In this document: positions 35,224 to 44,172 of the stretch, piece by piece
Layout of the letters: each line of letters starts with the position of its first letter
How positions within the stretch are numbered: the stretch's first letter is position 1
NCBI RefSeq assembly: GCF_036488675.1
Contig: NZ_CP133148.1
Span: forward strand, 2,976,001 to 3,040,000
Direction of reading: 5' to 3'
Length of the DNA stretch: 64,000 nucleotides
From: Sinorhizobium chiapasense
GTDB taxonomy: Bacteria > Pseudomonadota > Alphaproteobacteria > Rhizobiales > Rhizobiaceae
Made by a program: the position numbers and the translations under genes
Notes under the pieces: generated by a model
What the model was told of the DNA's origin: nothing
Database searches by the model: none
The model's input: the letters and a program-made list of their open reading frames with translations, nothing else

Positions 35224-36392
35224 ACAACGGCTTCGATCCGTTCGATACAGCCTCCCTCATCGTCGCGCATGACGACGGCAATGCCTTCGATGCCGTCGTG
35301 CCACCGATCGTCCAGACGTCGCTTTTCACCTTCAAGGACTATGACGACATGGTCGCCTCCTACCGGGGTGAGCGCGTGCGGCCGATCTACACCCGCGGCC
35401 TCAACCCGACCGTCAGGATGTTCGAGGAGATGCTGGCGAAACTCGAAGGCGCCGAGGATGCGATCGGATTCGCGAGCGGCATGTCGGCGATCTCGTCGAC
35501 CGTTCTTTCCTTCGTCGAACCGGGCGACCGCATCGTCGCGGTCAAGCATGTCTATCCCGACGCCTTCCGGCTCTTCGGCACGCACCTGAAGCGCATGCGC
35601 GTCGAAGTGACCTATGTCGACGGCCGCGACGAGGAGGCGGTGGCAAAGGCGCTCCCCGGCGCCAAGCTCTTTTACATGGAAAGTCCGACGAGCTGGGTCA
35701 TGGACACCCACGACGTTGCCACCCTTGCCGCACTCGCCAAGGCAGAGGGAATCGTCACCGTCATCGACAACAGCTGGGCGAGTCCGGTGTTCCAGCAGCC
35801 GATCGCGCTCGGCGTCGATCTCGTCATCCACTCTGCCTCGAAATATCTCGGCGGCCACAGCGATGTCGTCGCCGGGGTCGTTGCCGGCTCGAAGGATCTG
35901 ATCGGCCGCATCCGCTCGGAAGCCTATCCCTATCTCGGTGGCAAGCTTTCACCGTTCGATGCCTGGCTCCTGATCCGCGGGCTTCGCACCCTGCCGATCC
36001 GGATGAAGGCGCACGAACGCTCGGCACGCACCGTCGCTGAGCGCCTGCAGGACCATCCGCTGGTCGAAACGGTTTGCCATCCCGGCCTCGGCAACCATCT
36101 GCCGCCAGGTCTTTCCGGCACGTCCGGCCTGTTCTCGTTCATTTTCCACGAGGGCATCGATGTGCGCCGCTTCGCCGATCATCTCGAGTTGTTCAAGCTC
36201 GGTGTCTCCTGGGGCGGCCACGAAAGCCTCATCGTGCCGGGCGAAGTCGTTCTGGCGCAGAAAGCCCAGCCCAATTCCGCGGTCGCCTTCGGCATTTCTC
36301 CGCGGTCGGTACGGCTCCATGTCGGCCTGGAGGGAACGGAGGCCCTCTGGAGCGATCTCGAAGCGGCGATCGCCGTCGCTTCACTAGGCTGA
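35220..36392 (+). CDS. Trans-sulfuration-family PLP-dependent enzyme
   Basis: The 390-residue fold-type I enzyme belongs to the cystathionine gamma-synthase/beta-lyase/methionine gamma-lyase family: YTRGLNPTVRMFEEMLAKLE, ASGMSAISSTVL, the Asp of VIDNSWASPVFQQP and the PLP-Lys in HSASKYLGGHSDV. The exact reaction is not set by sequence. It is translationally coupled to the GntR gene and followed 43 bp later by a sugar-type binding protein gene, an unusual partner for this family. Confidence 0.9.
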   Translation: MNNGFDPFDTASLIVAHDDGNAFDAVVPPIVQTSLFTFKDYDDMVASYRGERVRPIYTRGLNPTVRMFEEMLAKLEGAEDAIGFASGMSAISSTVLSFVEPGDRIVAVKHVYPDAFRLFGTHLKRMRVEVTYVDGRDEEAVAKALPGAKLFYMESPTSWVMDTHDVATLAALAKAEGIVTVIDNSWASPVFQQPIALGVDLVIHSASKYLGGHSDVVAGVVAGSKDLIGRIRSEAYPYLGGKLSPFDAWLLIRGLRTLPIRMKAHERSARTVAERLQDHPLVETVCHPGLGNHLPPGLSGTSGLFSFIFHEGIDVRRFADHLELFKLGVSWGGHESLIVPGEVVLAQKAQPNSAVAFGISPRSVRLHVGLEGTEALWSDLEAAIAVASLG

Positions 36393-36435
36393 CGATACAG
36401 TAACACCCGAACACCAAAGAAAAGGGGAACTGAAA

Positions 36436-37698
36436 ATGAGGAAACTTATCACCGCAACCCTGCTTGCGACCCTGATGGCCGGCAGCGCGCTCGCCGATAC
36501 AAAGCTGAAGCTCGTAGAGGTCATCACCAGCCCCGAGCGCACTGAAACGCTGAAGTCGATCGTCGCCAAGTTCGAGGCGGCAAACCCCGGCACCACCGTC
36601 GAGATCATCTCGCTGCCCTGGGGCGAGGCCTTCCAGAAATTCGCGACCATGGTCTCGGCCGGCGAAGTGCCCGATGTCATGGAAATGCCTGACACCTGGC
36701 TCTCGCTCTACGCCAATAACGGCATGCTCGAAAGCCTCGAGCCCTATCTCGAAAAGTGGGAGCACACGGGCGGCCTCACCGAGCGCGCGCTCGAACTCGG
36801 CCGCGACGTCAACGACACCGCCTATATGCTGCCCTACGGCTTCTATCTCCGGGCGATGTTCTATAACAAGAAGCTGCTCTCGGAGGCGGGCGTTGCCGAA
36901 CCGCCGAAGACGATGGACGACTTCGTCAAGGCATCCGAGGCGGTCTCCAAGCTGCCTGGCAAATCCGGCTACTGCCTGCGCGGCGGGCCGGGCGGCCTGA
37001 ACGGCTGGGTGATGTTCGGCGCCACCATGGCCGGCGACAACAAGTTCTTCAACGAAGACGGCACCTCGACGATGAACAGCGAAGGTTGGGTGAAGGGCCT
37101 GACCTGGGTCATCGACCTCTACAAGAACGGGCTCGCGCCGAAGGACAGCGTCAACTGGGGCTTCAACGAAATCGTCGCCGGTTTCTATAGCGGCACCTGC
37201 GCCTTCCTCGACCAGGACCCGGACGCGCTGATCGCGATTGCCCAGCGCATGAAGCCGGATGATTTCGGCGTCACCACCATGCCGAAGGGCCCGAGCGGCA
37301 AGGCGTTCACCACCATCGGCTTCGCTGGTTGGTCGATGCTCTCGGCGAGCCAGAACAAGGACCTTTCCTGGAAGCTCATCGAAACGCTCGAAGGTCCGGA
37401 AGGCAACATCGAGTGGAACAAGCGCACCGGCGCGCTGCCGGTCCACAAGTCGGCCGAGAAGGATCCCTTCTATGCAAGCGCGCAGTTCAAGGGCTGGTTC
37501 GATGAACTCGCCGACAAGGACGTCGTGCTGACCGTGATGCCGACCTATCTCGAAGAGTTTGCCTTCTTCAAGGATTCGCTGGCGATCAAGACGACGCAGG
37601 AAGCGCTGCTCGGAGACATCACGCCGGAAGAGCTCGCCAACCAGTGGGCCGATTATCTGACCAAGGCACAGCAGAAGTATCTGGCGAACAAGAAGTAA
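36436..37698 (+). CDS. Extracellular solute-binding protein, family 1 (sugar-type ABC transporter)
   Basis: The 420-residue protein has a Sec signal peptide (MRKLITATLLATLMAGSALA, cut near AD) and a MalE/UgpB-type fold (EVPDVMEMPDTWLSLYA, GFAGWSMLSASQNKDLSWKL). It captures a substrate, probably an oligosaccharide or glycoside, in the periplasm for the permeases that follow. An AAAGGGG site precedes the ATG. A perfect GC hairpin follows its stop by 9 nt, before the permease gene. Confidence 0.92.
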   Translation: MRKLITATLLATLMAGSALADTKLKLVEVITSPERTETLKSIVAKFEAANPGTTVEIISLPWGEAFQKFATMVSAGEVPDVMEMPDTWLSLYANNGMLESLEPYLEKWEHTGGLTERALELGRDVNDTAYMLPYGFYLRAMFYNKKLLSEAGVAEPPKTMDDFVKASEAVSKLPGKSGYCLRGGPGGLNGWVMFGATMAGDNKFFNEDGTSTMNSEGWVKGLTWVIDLYKNGLAPKDSVNWGFNEIVAGFYSGTCAFLDQDPDALIAIAQRMKPDDFGVTTMPKGPSGKAFTTIGFAGWSMLSASQNKDLSWKLIETLEGPEGNIEWNKRTGALPVHKSAEKDPFYASAQFKGWFDELADKDVVLTVMPTYLEEFAFFKDSLAIKTTQEALLGDITPEELANQWADYLTKAQQKYLANKK

Positions 37699-37707
37699 CA
37701 CGCAGGT

Positions 37708-37738
37708 GCACGGCGGCGGGCTCGTCCCGCCGCCGTGC
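37708..37738 (+). terminator. GC-rich hairpin after the binding-protein gene
   Basis: A perfect 13-bp stem (GCACGGCGGCGGG / CCCGCCGCCGTGC, 5-nt loop) begins 9 nt past the stop codon, with no T-run after it. As at two other transporter loci here, it separates the binding-protein gene from the membrane-component genes. Confidence 0.8.
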
Positions 37739-37802
37739 GACGTAATCGACAAGAAACAGGGCGCGCCGGCAAGGGCGCGCCATGAAGGGGAATATTTGAT
37801 CG

Positions 37803-38738
37803 ATGGCCTATGCCGCACGCCATGACGGCCTGCATGCAATTCGTCCGCCGCTGATGAAACGCATCGCCGACGCCTCCGCGCCTTATCTCTACAGTGCGCC
37901 GGCGCTGATCCTGATCGTCGCGGTCATGCTCGTGCCGCTGGTCCTCGGCGTCTCCTATGCCTTCCGCGACATCCAACTGCTCAACCCCTTCTCCAGTGCC
38001 TTCGTCGGCCTCGATCACTTCAGGGCACTGTCGCAGGACCAGGCGTTTTTCCGCGCACTCCGCAACACGCTCTGGTGGACCGGCGCTTCCGTACTGTTGC
38101 AGTTCACCTTCGGACTGATCCTCGCCCTCCTGCTCGACAAACCGTTTAGCGGCCGCGCAATTGCCCAGGCTCTCGTTTTCCTGCCCTGGGCCGTCCCGAG
38201 CTTCCTCGCCGGTCTCAACTGGGCCTGGCTCTTCAACCCCGTCGTCGGTCCGTTGCCGCATTGGCTCTACGGGCTCGGGCTCATGAGCCAGCCGGCAAAT
38301 ATCCTGTCCGATCCGCAGCTTGCCATGTGGGGGCCGATCGTCGCCAATATCTGGTGGGGTATCCCCTTCTTCGCCATTACGCTGCTTGCCGCGCTGCAGG
38401 CGATCCCGCGCGATCTTTACGAGGCCGCCAGCATCGACGGAGCGGGGCCTGCCCAGCGCTTCCTCTCGATTACCCTTCCCTTCCTCGCCCCGACGATCGC
38501 GATCACCATTCTCCTGCGCACGGTCTGGATCTCAAATTTCGCCGACCTCATCATCGTCATGACCAATGGCGGACCGGCCGACCGCACGCAGATCGTCGCC
38601 AGCTACATCTTCACCCAGGCCTTCAAGCGGCTCGATTTCGGCTATGCCTCGGCGATCGCGCTCGTGCTCCTCGCGCTGCTGCTCGCCTATTCGCTGCTGA
38701 TCGTCATCCTGAGACAGTGGCTGCTCAGCAAGGATTGA
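37803..38738 (+). CDS. Sugar-type ABC transporter permease (MalF/UgpA-like)
   Basis: The 311-residue permease has six hydrophobic segments and an EAA loop (PRDLYEAASIDGAGPAQRF) near residue 215. The first helix starts at about residue 27 (YLYSAPALILIVAVMLVPLV). The N-terminal 16 residues may be extra: an internal ATG at 37854 is possible but has no ribosome site. It pairs with the next permease. Confidence 0.92.
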   Translation: MAYAARHDGLHAIRPPLMKRIADASAPYLYSAPALILIVAVMLVPLVLGVSYAFRDIQLLNPFSSAFVGLDHFRALSQDQAFFRALRNTLWWTGASVLLQFTFGLILALLLDKPFSGRAIAQALVFLPWAVPSFLAGLNWAWLFNPVVGPLPHWLYGLGLMSQPANILSDPQLAMWGPIVANIWWGIPFFAITLLAALQAIPRDLYEAASIDGAGPAQRFLSITLPFLAPTIAITILLRTVWISNFADLIIVMTNGGPADRTQIVASYIFTQAFKRLDFGYASAIALVLLALLLAYSLLIVILRQWLLSKD

Positions 38739-38743
38739 GACCG

Positions 38744-39577
38744 ATGCGCGCCAAACCAGCCTTCCTCACCATCGCGCACCGCCTGGCGATCCTCGCCTAC
38801 ATCGCCTTTGCGCTCTTCCCGCTCTTCTGGCTGCTCAAGGTTGCGGTCACGCCGAACGATCTGCTCTACACCGAGGGTGTTCGCCTCTGGCCGTCGCGGG
38901 CGAGTTTCGAGCATTTCGACTTCGTGCTCCGGCACAGCGCTTTTCCGGTCTTCTTCCGCAACAGCCTGATCGTTTCGGGCTCAACCGCGGTGATCGTTAC
39001 GGTCCTTTCTTCACTCTCCGGCTACGCGCTGTCGCGTTTCGGGTTCCGCGGCAAGTACTGGCTGGTGACCTTGATGCTGCTCACCCAGATGTTCCCGCTG
39101 GTGATGCTGGTCGCGCCGATCTTCAAGATCCTCTCGCCAATGGGGCTCACCAACAGCCTGACGGGCCTCGTCATCGTCTACACGGCGTTCAACGTGCCCT
39201 TCGCCACCTTCCTGATGGAGTCCTTCTTCGACGGCATTCCGAAGGATCTGGAAGAAGCGGCGATGATCGACGGTGCCACGCAGTTCGTCGCCTTCCGCCA
39301 GATCATCCTACCGCTGACGCTGCCCGGCATCGCCGCGACGCTCGGTTTCGTCTTCACCGCCGCCTGGAGCGAGCTGCTCTTTTCGCTGATGCTGATCTCC
39401 GGCAACGAGCAGGCGACCTTCCCGGTCGGGCTCCTGTCCTTCGTGTCGAAATTTTCGGTCGATTTCGGGCAGATGATGGCGGCCGGCGTGCTGGCTTTGA
39501 TCCCGGCCTGCCTCTTCTTCCTGTTCATTCAACGTTATCTCGTCCAGGGCCTCACGGCCGGCGCGGTCAAAGGCTGA
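38744..39577 (+). CDS. Sugar-type ABC transporter permease (MalG/UgpE-like)
   Basis: The 277-residue permease has six hydrophobic segments and an EAA loop (PKDLEEAAMIDGATQFVAF) near residue 195. It begins 5 bp after the preceding permease stop. Together they form the channel of the importer. Helix 1 is LAILAYIAFALFPLFWLLKV. Confidence 0.93.
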   Translation: MRAKPAFLTIAHRLAILAYIAFALFPLFWLLKVAVTPNDLLYTEGVRLWPSRASFEHFDFVLRHSAFPVFFRNSLIVSGSTAVIVTVLSSLSGYALSRFGFRGKYWLVTLMLLTQMFPLVMLVAPIFKILSPMGLTNSLTGLVIVYTAFNVPFATFLMESFFDGIPKDLEEAAMIDGATQFVAFRQIILPLTLPGIAATLGFVFTAAWSELLFSLMLISGNEQATFPVGLLSFVSKFSVDFGQMMAAGVLALIPACLFFLFIQRYLVQGLTAGAVKG

Positions 39578-39583
39578 TTACCC

Positions 39584-40651
39584 ATGGCTTCCATCGATAT
39601 CGCCAATATCCAGAAATCCTACGGCATCCATCCGGTGCTGCACGATGTCGACCTCAAGATCAAGGACGGTGAGTTCGTCGTGCTCGTCGGCCCGTCGGGC
39701 TGCGGCAAGTCCACCCTTCTGCGCATGATCGCCGGGCTCGAAAGCGTGACGGCCGGCGAGATTCGCATCGCCGGCAAGCGCGTCAACGAACTCGCGCCGA
39801 AGGACCGCGACATCGCCATGGTGTTCCAGTCCTATGCGCTCTATCCGCACATGTCGGTCGAGAAGAACATGAGCTACAGCCTGCGGCTGCGCAAGACGGC
39901 CAAGGACAGGATCACCACCGTCGTTTCCGGCGCCGCCACCAAGCTTGGTCTCGAACCCCTGCTGGAGCGCCGCCCGCGCGCTCTCTCCGGCGGCCAGCGC
40001 CAGCGCGTCGCCATGGGGCGAGCGATCGTCCGCCAGCCGAAGGCTTTTCTTTTCGACGAACCGCTCTCCAATCTCGATGCGCGCCTGCGCGAACAGATGC
40101 GCGCCGAGATCAAGAAACTGCACAAGGACCTCGGCGCCACGTCGATCTACGTGACGCACGACCAGATCGAAGCGATGACGCTGGCAGACCGCATCGTCGC
40201 GATGAACGGCGGCGTGGTCCAGCAGGTCGGAAGCCCGCTCGAGCTCTACGACCGCCCCGCCAACCTCTTTGTGGCGGGTTTCATAGGCTCTCCCGGCATG
40301 AATTTCTTCAAGGGCACCTATCGTGCCGGCGGCAGCCCAAGTTTCGAGACAGAGGGAGGCGTCAGCATTCCGCTCGATGCGTCCGCGTCGATCGCGGACA
40401 ATGCCCACGCGACGCTCGGCATACGTCCGGAACATGTCGTCCTTGCAGGTCACGGGCCGGAGAGTCTCCTTGCAACCGTAGACCTCGTCGAGCCGACCGG
40501 ATTCGGCATCATCCTGCATTTGTCGCTCGGCCGGACAAGCTTCAAGGCCTTCACCAACGACCGGTCCTTCCTCACAGCCTCAGGAACCGTTCCGGTCCGC
40601 CTTCCCGCACACTACCTGCATTTCTTCGACGCGGAGGGCAATCGCGTCTGA
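39584..40651 (+). CDS. Sugar-type ABC transporter ATP-binding protein (UgpC/MalK-like)
   Basis: The 355-residue ATPase has Walker A GPSGCGKST (about residue 36), Q-loop VFQSYALYPHMSV, signature LSGGQRQRVAMGRAI, Walker B FLFDEPLSNLD and the switch His in VTHDQIEAMT. The C-terminal domain (LGIRPEHVVLA) is the MalK/UgpC regulatory fold. It ends the operon GntR, PLP enzyme, binding protein, two permeases, ATPase, starting 6 bp after the second permease. Confidence 0.95.
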   Translation: MASIDIANIQKSYGIHPVLHDVDLKIKDGEFVVLVGPSGCGKSTLLRMIAGLESVTAGEIRIAGKRVNELAPKDRDIAMVFQSYALYPHMSVEKNMSYSLRLRKTAKDRITTVVSGAATKLGLEPLLERRPRALSGGQRQRVAMGRAIVRQPKAFLFDEPLSNLDARLREQMRAEIKKLHKDLGATSIYVTHDQIEAMTLADRIVAMNGGVVQQVGSPLELYDRPANLFVAGFIGSPGMNFFKGTYRAGGSPSFETEGGVSIPLDASASIADNAHATLGIRPEHVVLAGHGPESLLATVDLVEPTGFGIILHLSLGRTSFKAFTNDRSFLTASGTVPVRLPAHYLHFFDAEGNRV

Positions 40652-40885
40652 TCGGCGCGTTGCCGCAGAAAGCCGCAGGAGTGACATATGCATGGCCGGC
40701 GCTTCGCAGCGCCGGACGCGCCCCGACATGGCAATTGACTTCTGCCAAGCGGGCCTTAGTTTTGTTCCTTGTCGCAAGCATCAACCGCCCTCGGCGCGCC
40801 ACCATTGAGAGAAGCAAGCACCGCCAATACAGCGATTTGACGATAGTCCTCCTTGCCCCGCGCCCGGCGAAATTGAGGAAGTGTC

Positions 40886-41272
40886 ATGCGAATTCCTGTT
40901 GTTGCCATCTCCTTTTCGGCACTCGTACTCTGTCCCGTGACGGCCTTCGCCCAAGAGGGCGATGCCGAGGCCGGCGCGGTCGTCTTCAAGAAATGCTCGG
41001 TCTGCCACGTCGCCGACAAAGACACCAACAAGGTCGGCCCCTCGCTCAATCACATCATGGGCAGGACAGCCGGCACGCATCCCAAATTCCGCTATTCGCC
41101 GGCAATGGTCGAGGCCGGCAAGGGAGGTCTCAAGTGGGACGAGGCGACACTGCGTGATTACCTCCAGGATCCGAAGGCAAAGGTGAAAGGAACCAAGATG
41201 GTCTTTCCCGGCCTGAAGGAGGAGGCGGATATTTCCAACGTGATCGCCTACCTCAAACAATATTCACAATAG
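40886..41272 (+). CDS. Periplasmic c-type cytochrome
   Basis: The 128-residue protein has a Sec signal peptide (cut after FAQ near residue 23), the heme motif CSVCH at about 37-41 and the axial Met in GTKMVFPGL near residue 105. It is a class I cytochrome c of about 100 mature residues. Ahead of an oxidase operon it is the likely electron donor. A GAGGAAG ribosome site precedes the ATG. About 230 bp upstream hold no gene and probably carry the promoter. Confidence 0.93.
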   Translation: MRIPVVAISFSALVLCPVTAFAQEGDAEAGAVVFKKCSVCHVADKDTNKVGPSLNHIMGRTAGTHPKFRYSPAMVEAGKGGLKWDEATLRDYLQDPKAKVKGTKMVFPGLKEEADISNVIAYLKQYSQ

Positions 41273-41416
41273 CAAGAAACCCACGCGCGAAAGGGAGCCC
41301 CACAACAACCCTTTCGGGCGATTTGCGACTATTTTCCGTTCGTGCAATAATCGTGATCGGAACTCTACGGATTGCGTATTCATGCCCACAGCCGATTGCG
41401 GTAGGAGGGACAAGAA

Positions 41417-42259
41417 ATGGCCGTGGTGGTGATTCTGGTTTTGTTGGCCGCCGGATCAGTGTTGTTCCATTTGTTGAGTCCCTGGTGGTGGACACCAATC
41501 GCCTCCAACTGGAATTACATAGACAATACTCTCATCATAACTTTCTGGATCACCGGCTTCGTCTTCGTCGCGGTTGTCCTGTTCACTGCTTATTGCGTTT
41601 TCCGGTTCCGCCATCGCCCCGGCAACCAGGCAGCCTATGAACCCGAAAACAAACGGCTCGAAGGCTGGCTCGCTGTAAGTACAACGGTTGGCGTCATCGC
41701 GATGCTGGCGCCGGGCCTTTTCGTCTGGAACCAGTTCATTACCGTCCCGGCGGCAGCGACCGAAGTCGAAGTCGTCGGCCAACAATGGCTGTGGAGTTTC
41801 CGGCTGCCGGGCAAGGACGGAAAGCTCGGAACGTCGGAAACCCGGGACGTCGCGCCCGAAAACTCGCTCGGCCTCAACCGCAACGACGCGGCTACCCTCG
41901 ACGACCTGATCATCGAAGGTGGCGAGTTGCACCTGCCGGTCGGAAAACCCGTCAAGATTCTCCTACGTTCGGTCGACGTCCTGCATGATTTCTATGTGCC
42001 GGAGTTCCGCGCCAAGATGGATATGGTGCCCGGCATGGTGACCTATTTCTGGTTCACGCCGACGCGGACAGGCACGTTCGAGATCCTCTGTGCCGAGCTC
42101 TGCGGCACCGGCCATCCGCAGATGCGCGGCACGGTGGTGGTCGACAGCGAGGCCGATTACCAGACGTGGCTCGCCGAGCAGCAGACCTTTTCGCAATTGA
42201 CCGCATCGTCCGGCGACAGCCCGAGGGCGGTCACGGCCGACGCCTCGTCGGCTCAATAG
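41417..42259 (+). CDS. coxM: Heme-copper oxidase subunit II (CoxM-type)
   Basis: The 280-residue subunit has two N-terminal membrane helices (about 1-25 and 38-62), a third hydrophobic segment near 85-100 and a periplasmic cupredoxin domain. The CuA ligands are visible: CAELCGTGHPQM (two Cys, a His and the Met) and the His in VLHDFYVPEF. It accepts electrons from cytochrome c and passes them to subunit I. It is separated from coxN by a RIME-type repeat. Confidence 0.93.
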   Translation: MAVVVILVLLAAGSVLFHLLSPWWWTPIASNWNYIDNTLIITFWITGFVFVAVVLFTAYCVFRFRHRPGNQAAYEPENKRLEGWLAVSTTVGVIAMLAPGLFVWNQFITVPAAATEVEVVGQQWLWSFRLPGKDGKLGTSETRDVAPENSLGLNRNDAATLDDLIIEGGELHLPVGKPVKILLRSVDVLHDFYVPEFRAKMDMVPGMVTYFWFTPTRTGTFEILCAELCGTGHPQMRGTVVVDSEADYQTWLAEQQTFSQLTASSGDSPRAVTADASSAQ

Positions 42260-42265
42260 GAGCGC

Positions 42266-42367
42266 CACTGCATGCTTCCTTAAATCCTGGCCGATTTAAG
42301 GACAAAAACATGCAGCAATTCAAAGTGTTACAGCGCCCTTTGCGCGTCTGATAAGACGCGCGGCGCT
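42266..42367 (-). repeat. RIME-like intergenic mosaic repeat inside the cox operon
   Basis: This full copy on the minus strand has terminal CATGC, second palindrome TTAAATC and GATTTAAGG, the core GTAACACTTTGAATTGCTGC (minus-strand reading), and first palindrome GCGCGTC/GACGCGC. It begins 6 bp after the coxM stop and ends 23 bp before the coxN start. Confidence 0.9.
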
Positions 42368-42390
42368 CTAGGTAGAAAGCTGGGAGGAAT

Positions 42391-44172
42391 ATGATGGTCG
42401 ACGTCCGGTCCGGTATTGGCGAAGCGGTCCCGCCCGCCGAAGTCGAGGATGTTGAACTTTATCATCCGCACAGCTGGTGGACCCGATACGTTTTCAGCCA
42501 GGACGCGAAAGTCATCGCCATCCAATACGCGACGACGGCGATCGCTATCGGCATGGTTGCGCTGGTCCTCTCGTGGCTGATGCGCCTGCAGCTCGGCTTC
42601 CCCGGCACGTTCGACTTCATTGACGCCGAGCGCTACTACCAGTTCATCACCATGCACGGGATGATCATGGTGATCTATCTGCTGACCGCGCTCTTCCTTG
42701 GCGGCTTCGGCAACTACCTCATTCCGCTGATGGTCGGCGCCCGCGACATGGTCTTTCCCTACGCGAACATGCTGAGCTACTGGATCTACCTCATCGCGGT
42801 GCTGGTGCTGGTCGCAAGCTTCTTCGCTCCCGGCGGACCGACCGGGGCCGGCTGGACGCTTTACCCGCCCCAGGCAATTTTGTCCAATACGCCCGGCGGC
42901 AAGGATTGGGGCATCATCCTGATGCTCTCTTCGCTGATCATCTTCATCATCGGCTTCACGATGGGTGGCCTCAACTACGTCGTCACGGTTCTGCAGGGCC
43001 GGGCGCGCGGCATGACGCTGATGCGCATGCCGCTGACCGTCTGGGGCATCGTCACCGCCACGGTCATGGCCCTGCTCGCCTTCCCGGCACTATTCGTCGC
43101 CTGCGTCATGATGCTCTTCGATCGATTGCTCGGCACGAGCTTCTTCATGCCGGCGATCTCCGAGATGGGCGAGCAACTGCAATATGGCGGTGGCAGCCCG
43201 ATCCTGTTCCAGCATCTCTTCTGGTTCTTCGGTCACCCGGAGGTCTACATCGTCGCGCTGCCGGCCTTCGGCATCGTTTCGGACCTCATCAGCACGCATG
43301 CACGGAAGAACATCTTCGGCTATCGCATGATGGTTTGGGCGATCGTCATCATCGGCGCGCTGTCCATGGTCGTCTGGGCGCACCACATGTACGTCAGCGG
43401 CATGAACCCCTATTTCGGCTTCTTCTTTGCCACCACGACGCTGATCATCGCAGTACCGACGGCAATCAAGGTCTACAATTGGGTACTGACGCTTTGGCGG
43501 GGCAACATCCACCTGAGCTTGCCGATGCTCTTCGCACTCGCCTTCATCGTCACCTTCGTCAACGGCGGACTTACCGGGCTTTTCCTCGGCAATGTCGTGG
43601 TGGACGTACCGCTCTCCGATACGATGTTCGTCGTCGCGCATTTCCACATGGTGATGGGCGTCGCGCCGATTCTGGTCATCTTCGGTGCGATCTATCACTG
43701 GTATCCGAAGATGACGGGGCGCATGCTCAACGAGGCGCTCGGCCAGTTGCATTTCTGGATCACCTTCCTCGGCTCCTATGCGATCTTCTTCCCGATGCAC
43801 TATGTCGGCCTCGTCGGCGTCCCGCGCCGCTACTACGAACTCGGCGAAGCGACGTTCGTGCCGGAGTCGGTGCACAGCCTCAATGCTTTCATCAGCGTCG
43901 CAGCACTCGTCGTCGGCGCCGCCCAGATCGTCTTTCTTTTCAACCTCGTCTGGAGCCTGCGCCACGGCAGGGAAGCCGGCGGCAACCCCTGGCGCGCGAC
44001 GACGCTTGAATGGCAAACGCCTGTGACACCCCCTCCGCACGGCAACTGGGGCAAGGAACTGCCGGTCGTCTATCGCTGGGCTTACGACTACAGCGTGCCC
44101 GGCGCGCCCGAGGACTTCATTCCGCAAAACCAGCCTGGGCCGGGACGCGTGACCCACGAGGCCGCCTCATGA
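42391..44172 (+). CDS. coxN: Heme-copper oxidase subunit I (CoxN-type)
   Basis: The 593-residue catalytic subunit carries about 12 helices. The heme and CuB ligands lie in HGMIMVIYLLTALFLGG (heme a), FWFFGHPEVYIVALPAFG (CuB His and the D-channel Glu), WAHHMYVSG (two CuB His) and VVAHFHMVMG (heme a3 His). The D-channel entrance is NYLIPLMVGARDMVFP. It reduces O2 to water and pumps protons at the inner membrane. It resembles the alternative CoxN of rhizobia. The GHPEV glutamate suggests an A1-type proton path. Confidence 0.95.
   Translation: MMVDVRSGIGEAVPPAEVEDVELYHPHSWWTRYVFSQDAKVIAIQYATTAIAIGMVALVLSWLMRLQLGFPGTFDFIDAERYYQFITMHGMIMVIYLLTALFLGGFGNYLIPLMVGARDMVFPYANMLSYWIYLIAVLVLVASFFAPGGPTGAGWTLYPPQAILSNTPGGKDWGIILMLSSLIIFIIGFTMGGLNYVVTVLQGRARGMTLMRMPLTVWGIVTATVMALLAFPALFVACVMMLFDRLLGTSFFMPAISEMGEQLQYGGGSPILFQHLFWFFGHPEVYIVALPAFGIVSDLISTHARKNIFGYRMMVWAIVIIGALSMVVWAHHMYVSGMNPYFGFFFATTTLIIAVPTAIKVYNWVLTLWRGNIHLSLPMLFALAFIVTFVNGGLTGLFLGNVVVDVPLSDTMFVVAHFHMVMGVAPILVIFGAIYHWYPKMTGRMLNEALGQLHFWITFLGSYAIFFPMHYVGLVGVPRRYYELGEATFVPESVHSLNAFISVAALVVGAAQIVFLFNLVWSLRHGREAGGNPWRATTLEWQTPVTPPPHGNWGKELPVVYRWAYDYSVPGAPEDFIPQNQPGPGRVTHEAAS

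Noticed and set aside
36229..37839. 536-codon minus-strand frame over the sugar-type binding-protein gene
   Set aside because: Antisense to a gene with a clear signal peptide, family motifs and operon context.
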